DNA from: Rhizophagus clarus
Taxonomy: Eukaryota > Glomeromycota > Glomeromycetes > Glomerales > Glomeraceae
Length of the DNA stretch: 64,000 bases
Direction of reading: 5' to 3'
Assembly: GCA_015698045.1 (NCBI GenBank)
Contig: BLAL01000215.1
Location: 2,108,001-2,172,000 of the forward strand
The notes beneath the pieces were generated by a model that was given only the letters and a program-made list of their open reading frames with translations, was not told the DNA's origin and did no database searches. Made by a program: the position numbers and the translations under genes. Below are positions 59,192-64,000 of the stretch, one piece after another (the first letter of the stretch is position 1; every line of letters starts with the position of its first letter).

Positions 59192-60409
59192 ATGGATCCT
59201 CCAAGATACGATGGAACTGTGCATCCTGAAGAATGGATTCAACAAGTTGAAGCATTTTGTTTATGTAAAAATATAAATATATCGACAGCTAAATTGTGTA
59301 AACATTTGATTCATCCTACAATTAAAATTCCTTCTATTGTAAATATAACAACAAACGACGAATTATTAAATGCTTTAGAAACTCATGCTTCTTTCAATAT
59401 TTTTAAAAAATCTTGTAAAAGAAAATTACTAGCATTAAAATATATTCCCGAAAAGGATGGAGAGGATACGGCAGCTTTTCTTTCAAAATTTCAATCTCTT
59501 TGTTATAATGCAGAGATTAATGATATTGAAGAAATTAAAATGATTATTTACAAGATTATGGTTTCTAATGAATTTTTTAGAAGTGAATTTTCAAAAAAGT
59601 TAAAGAAAATTAATTTAATGGAAGAATTATTAACACTAATTAGTGATATTATAGAAGATGAAGCAATTTTAATTAAATCCGGTTCTTGTATTGCTTTAAA
59701 ACATTCTGCTACTGGAAAATATTTAAGTAGTGTATCAAATTTGAATTATAAAACGGGTTCAGGTAATCAAGCGGTTAGTAAATGACTTATTTAAAATATA
59801 TAGATGTGTGTTTTTTACTAAGATTACGTAACCTTTGTATAGGTATTTGCCGGTGAAACTTTTCCAGAACCAAATGCGTTATGGATAATTGCCTTTAACA
59901 CAAATTTTGCTTTTGATGATAGTCAAATTTATTTGACTCATGAAATGACTGGCAGTCAATTAACATGCTACCATAACCAATATGAATCTCCTTTGTCTAA
60001 GCATTCAGAAGGTAATTTTTATTTGTATGATTATTTTTATTTAAAGAAACTTCTTAATTATTCTTTTATTTTGTAGTTAATTGTTATGTTGGATACGGAT
60101 TTGGAGGTCATTCTGCAGCTTGGAAATTGAAAATGCGTAATTCAACAAATAATTGCACACATGTAAAATCCCAAGATAGAATTATCCTACAAAATAATGA
60201 TTATGATAAGGTTTTACGAAGTCATGAACTTGAATTCGAAATTAATGATAAGTTGTTTCAAGAAGTTGTTTGTCATGACGAAAGAATTGGCGGTAATGAT
60301 GAGGTATGTTGTGACTTTTGATATAATAATTAACTGATTTATCAAATGATTAAAATAGAAGTTTTAATATAATAATCTTTTTTAGTGGATTATTGAACTT
60401 ATTTCTTAA
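59192..60409 (+). CDS. Gag-like/MIR fusion protein, copy D
   Basis: Exons 59192-59773, 59843-60011, 60077-60303 and 60386-60409; 333 residues, all joins in frame. Starts MDPPRYDGTVHPEEWIQQVE, the clearest Gag-like start here (FDG/YDG..PEEW..Q.E.F). Continues FKKSCKRKLLALKYIPEKDG and FQSLCYNAEINDIEEIK. MIR-like part: SCIALKHSATGKYLSS then TGSGNQA, VFAGETFPEPNALWIIAF (exon 2), LRSHELEFEINDKLFQEVV and HDERIGGNDE (exon 3), and the last exon WIIELIS. It lacks the long Asn-rich loops of B and C. Intact; function unknown. Confidence 0.82.
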
Positions 60410-60459
60410 TAAAAAAATATATCGAACTTTAAAAGTTTGAGAAATCATATTCTGTTAAA

Positions 60460-62010
60460 TGAAAGGATGGTGATAATACGGCAGCTTTTCAATCTCTTTG
60501 TTACGATGCAGAATAAAGAGAAATTAAAAATATTACTAGTAATCATATGATCATGATTTTTAATAAATTTTTTAATTATGAATTCTCATATAAATCTAAT
60601 TCAATGGAAGAATTAAAATGATATTACGGCGGATGAATTGATTAAATATGTTAAAGATGGTTCTTGTGTTGATATAAAACATGTCGCTACCAGAAAATAT
60701 TTAATAAATAATAGATCAAGGTTGAATTATAAAAGGCGATTAGTAATGGCTGTTTACATGGAAATTTATTGTTTTAAAGCTACAATAAAGAATTTTTATA
60801 TCTGTGTGGATATTTTTCCGATGAAACTTTTCCAGAACCTAAGATTATTAATTGTAGTTCTCGATCTCTGTAAATATTGCTTTTTATAATGATTTAATTA
60901 TTTGCATCATAAAGCAATTTGATATATAGTTGTTAACTTAAATCTCCTTTATATATATAAAGAGAGGGATTCAGAAGGCAATTAATACTATACATTGGCG
61001 TAATTAGTAATTACCCTCGGTATTTCGCCAATTCGGCATTACGGAGGTGTAATTAATTACGCCATTCTTAACCCAATTAGCAAATGTCAAAACTAATTAC
61101 GCGTTTTACGCAGCCAAATTCCGTAATGCCAATTACCGAATTGCCGTAACAGATTGTAATTTAATATGACGGCAAACCATTTCAATCTTTTCATTTGTTT
61201 AATAGATTATAGCACATGAATATACTAAAGTTTAAACACTTCCTCCTACCATATATAATGGACTTGCTATATTTCTTGGAATATTTTTATGATAATTATT
61301 GATTTCGTCGTGATTAATTGATGTGATGGAAAGATTCGTATTAGGTATGTTTTTTATTACTTTTATTTATTTTTTATTTACTTATTTACTTATTTGTTTT
61401 TTTTTAATTAAATTAATATTTCTTCTTCTTTGTTCCAATGGCCACACATGTAGATTGTGCGGGCTGCTAATGATTCAATTAACACTTGATCAGTTTTATA
61501 TCAACAATTATATAAAGGAACGTAGGTTTTTTTTTATAGTTTATTTTATAACTGATTTATTTATTTCTAAGTGTTAATAAATGATAATAATGATATGAAA
61601 GATTAAGATGATATATTATTAATGTAAATAATACTCAAACTACATAAATTAGCCAAATTATTCGATTAATTCAGAAATTCGATATTATATAGCAATATAG
61701 CATTATGCGTTTTGATGGGCAGCGTAATTATTACGTCGCTGTATTAATTCGGCATTACCTTACCTCCATATATATTTAATACACACATATATGAATATTA
61801 AATGTATAAACAACTATTGAAATCTTCTATTTTATAATAAATTGCCATTTTTAATATAGGGCTTTATTCCTAATGATTGGAAATTGAAACGATATAATTT
61901 AACTAATAATTGTGCATATGTGAAGTCTTATAAGTCATGATTTTAAAATTAGACCTTAATGATCAAGAAGTTGATCATAATGAAGGAATTTGTGAAAAGT
62001 ACGTTGCGAT
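60460..62010 (+). pseudogene. Gag-like/MIR family remnant downstream of copy D
   Basis: Scraps in the family order: GDNTAAFQSLCYDAE then a stop, DGSCVDIKHVATRKYLINNR (60655-60715), then FPMKLFQNL (compare ETFPEPN). After ~1 kb holding a foldback element comes DWKLKRYNLTNNCAYVKSY (61875-61930). Several stops and deletions make it dead. It looks like a tandem copy of D. Confidence 0.6.
60995..61165. repeat. foldback element with TAATTACGCC motifs
   Basis: AATTCGGCATTACGG (61031) is inverted as CCGTAATGCCAATT (61124), with further GTAATTAATTACGCC palindromes. Similar motifs (TTCGGCATTACC, AGCGTAATTATTACGTCGCT) recur near 61710-61760, so the pair may bound an old insertion within the remnant. 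Confidence 0.45.
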
Positions 62011-62335
62011 ATAATTAATATTTAAACAAATTTAACTTTAATGCATTAATTATTGAACTTATATCTCTTGCCAAAATTAATTTATATCGTACAAATGATT
62101 ATTTTCTTTTGGGTAGTATTTATTAAACGCGATTGATAAATAAATCAAAAAATTTCAAGTCAATATCATTTTTCATCGGATAACTCTTACAGTATATCCG
62201 AGAGGCCCCCATCAATAACAACTTGATTTTCATGTCGATATTAATGATTGAATTTCACAAATCTTTCTTTATTCCAATTAATTTTGTTTACAGTTATAAA
62301 TTAATCCAACATTCGATGTTTAAAGATAATTTATC

Positions 62336-63688
62336 TTAGGTATCACGATATCCGATAAGCTCAATACACCACTAAATATAATGTAAGAAGAATATTAAAT
62401 ATTTTGTTTTAAGCGTGTTTAAATTTAATTGCATGTAGTATGTACCTGATCATTCCCTCCAATTCTTTGATCATGAGCAACAACTTCCTGATAATCTTCA
62501 TTGCCAATATTAAATTCAAATTCGTGACTTCTTAAAAAGATATCCTTATCATGTTCCTTGCCATCAAACTGTTTCCATTGAAGCATAATTATGTCATGGG
62601 ATTTCACATAATCATAACTTTCTCGATGATGATAATTCTTAATGGTCCAATGATCCTTTCTTTCTTTTTCTTTTTCGTTACAATATACTGTAAAGTAATA
62701 ATGATTAATAATTGAAACTATTCCGAATACATGAAAAATAAAACTAACCTCTAAAATGTTTACTTATAGGTGATGTTTTTTGCATATCTGTGTAGAAAAA
62801 TTTGCCAAAAATCTCATGTCTTAATTGAATGGTTTTACCATAGTAAATAATAGGTTTAGTGTTAGAACTTATAGACCATAAAGCATTAGGCCCAAAATCG
62901 TCACAGTAAACCTATAAAAACATTTTAAGATATGTTAATCAATTTCATAATTAGAACCCATAAATTATTATAATAAATTCAACCAACTATTTTAGAAGAA
63001 TCAAATATTGCAAATATAGCACTAATTCTACCACCACCCTGAAAAAGAAATAAAAAATAAATTAGAAATTTAAGAATCTAAAACTTTTTAAATATTAAAC
63101 AACATTTCTATTTTAAAAAATAATATTAACCTTTGGATATTTTTTATCGCAGCTGGATAAATATTTTCCTGTGGCAATGTGCCTCAAAGCTATGATGGAT
63201 CCATTTTTAATTATTCTTGAATCTTCTAAAACACTTTCTTCAAATACTTTAACCAATTCATCCATAGAATTAACATTCTTTTGATCGTTAGTAAATCTAT
63301 TTATTAGAAAATTATAGGGAACTGCATTAAAAAGACATTTCTTTTGTTCAAGCAAATCTGTAATTTCAGCATCATGACAAAGTTTACGAAATTCGGTAAC
63401 AAAGTTTGCTGTATCTCCACCTTCACGTTCAGTTACATATTTTAATACTTCTAATTTTCTTTTACGAGAATTTTTAAAAATTACAAAAGAAATATGACCT
63501 TTTAAAGCATTAATGAGTGCATCAAAAGAGGTTATATTTTTAGGTATATCAATTGTAGAATCAATATTCATTATAGCAAATTTAAGAATTTCTTGCTCAT
63601 TTGTAATTTGTCTAAAATTACAATATGTGTGCATTTTTTTTATATATTCACTGGGATGAATTCTTCCATCATAAATCGGAGGTTCCAT
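62336..63688 (-). CDS. Gag-like/MIR fusion protein, copy G (5 exons)
   Basis: Exons 63688-63131, 63038-62988, 62911-62749, 62687-62446 and 62371-62336; 349 residues, all joins in frame. Starts MEPPIYDGRIHPSEYIKKMH. Gag-like part: FKNSRKRKLEVLKYVTEREG, FRKLCHDAEITDLLEQKKC. MIR-like part: IIALRHIATGKYLSSCDKKY, then a 17-residue extra exon (GGGRISAIFAIFDSSKI) not seen in A-D, FGPNALWSISSNTKP, DIFLRSHEFEFNIGNEDYQE, HDQRIGGNDQ, and the last exon WCIELIGYRDT. The first donor is GTTAAT, weaker than usual. It is divergent from the next gene, 147 bp away. Confidence 0.78.
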
Positions 63689-63835
63689 TTTAAGTGTTAT
63701 TAAGAGAGAGATTAAAAAATTTCAAATTTCAACAGGTTTTTATAGGTTACAAATTTACTATATTCGGAATAATCTGATTTTAGCTGCATATAGACAAAAC
63801 GGGGATTAACAACTGTTACATTTTTCTTTCTCAAA
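63689..63835. promoter_or_regulatory. 147-bp shared region between divergent copies G and H
   Basis: Two start codons face away from each other with only 147 bp between, so promoter elements must be shared or overlap. Contains GAGAGAGATT near the copy G start and TTTTTCTTTCTC directly before the copy H ATG (compare CATTTCTTCTTTCTAGAAA before copy D). Confidence 0.5.
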
Positions 63836-64000
63836 ATGGATCCTCCAAAATATAATGGAACTGTACATCCCGAAGAATGGATGCAACAATTTAAAGTATT
63901 TTGTTGTTCTAATAAAATACCACAATCCGAAGAACAATATTTATGGAAACAATTGATTCATCCTGCAATTAAAATTCCTTCTATTGAAAATATATCAACG
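63836..64000 (+). CDS. Gag-like/MIR fusion protein, copy H (5' part, cut by window end)
   Basis: 55 codons are visible and open to the last base: MDPPKYNGTVHPEEWMQQFK, then WKQLIHPAIKIPSIENIST. It is most like copy D (DGTVHPEEWIQQVE, LIHPTIKIPSI). The remaining exons lie outside the window. Confidence 0.8.
   Translation, partial: MDPPKYNGTVHPEEWMQQFKVFCCSNKIPQSEEQYLWKQLIHPAIKIPSIENIST

Overview
This is a very AT-rich eukaryotic window full of transposons, with long A/T runs, short spliceosomal introns (mostly 45-110 bp, GT..AG) and few ordinary genes. It has a Zn2Cys6 transcription factor, which points to a fungus. The mix of Gag-like/MIR fusion genes, Myb/SANT-like and SAM-like genes, and decayed DNA transposons fits an arbuscular mycorrhizal fungus close to Rhizophagus (Glomeromycotina). 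The organism call rests on recalled family resemblance and composition, not on a search. No rRNA, tRNA or CRISPR was recognised. Exon joins were worked out by hand from splice signals and reading-frame continuity.

1-5258: a diverged ~175-bp tandem repeat holds two non-autonomous transposons, followed by a decayed minus-strand gene split by a 226-bp MITE.

5259-15057: a complete-looking CACTA-type element of 9,799 bp. It has a perfect 24-bp terminal inverted repeat starting CACAGG, a 3-bp target duplication TCG and subterminal TCGGCA-type repeats. Two divergent genes lie inside: a 1,050-residue Tnp2/Plavaka-type transposase (plus strand, 2 exons) and a 559-residue RS-rich/acidic protein (minus strand, 6 exons) that may be the element's accessory protein.

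15058-29121: decayed genes. A DDE-like family pseudogene is followed by a 106-codon Myb/SANT gene split by a 1.75-kb element made of hairpin repeats, then tandem repeats, an unrecognised 3-exon gene, a Tc1/mariner (DD34E) pseudogene, and a SAM-like-domain gene whose intron carries a 2,063-bp hAT-like element with a kilobase purine tract.

29122-42457: gene-poor, apart from a Zn2Cys6 regulator (33995-35560, minus strand) and a DEAD-box helicase fragment.

42458-64000: a family of genes joining a retrotransposon-Gag-like N-terminus to MIR (beta-trefoil) repeats. There are five full-length copies, one cut by the window end and at least three decayed copies, on both strands, with one ~3-kb tandem duplication. 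A diverged ~1.4-kb duplication carrying two very small signal-peptide-like ORFs lies between the first copy and the rest.

Four non-autonomous elements share TAGGG termini and exact 8-bp target duplications, the hallmark of hAT transposons. They have entirely different interiors, and two of them sit inside genes.
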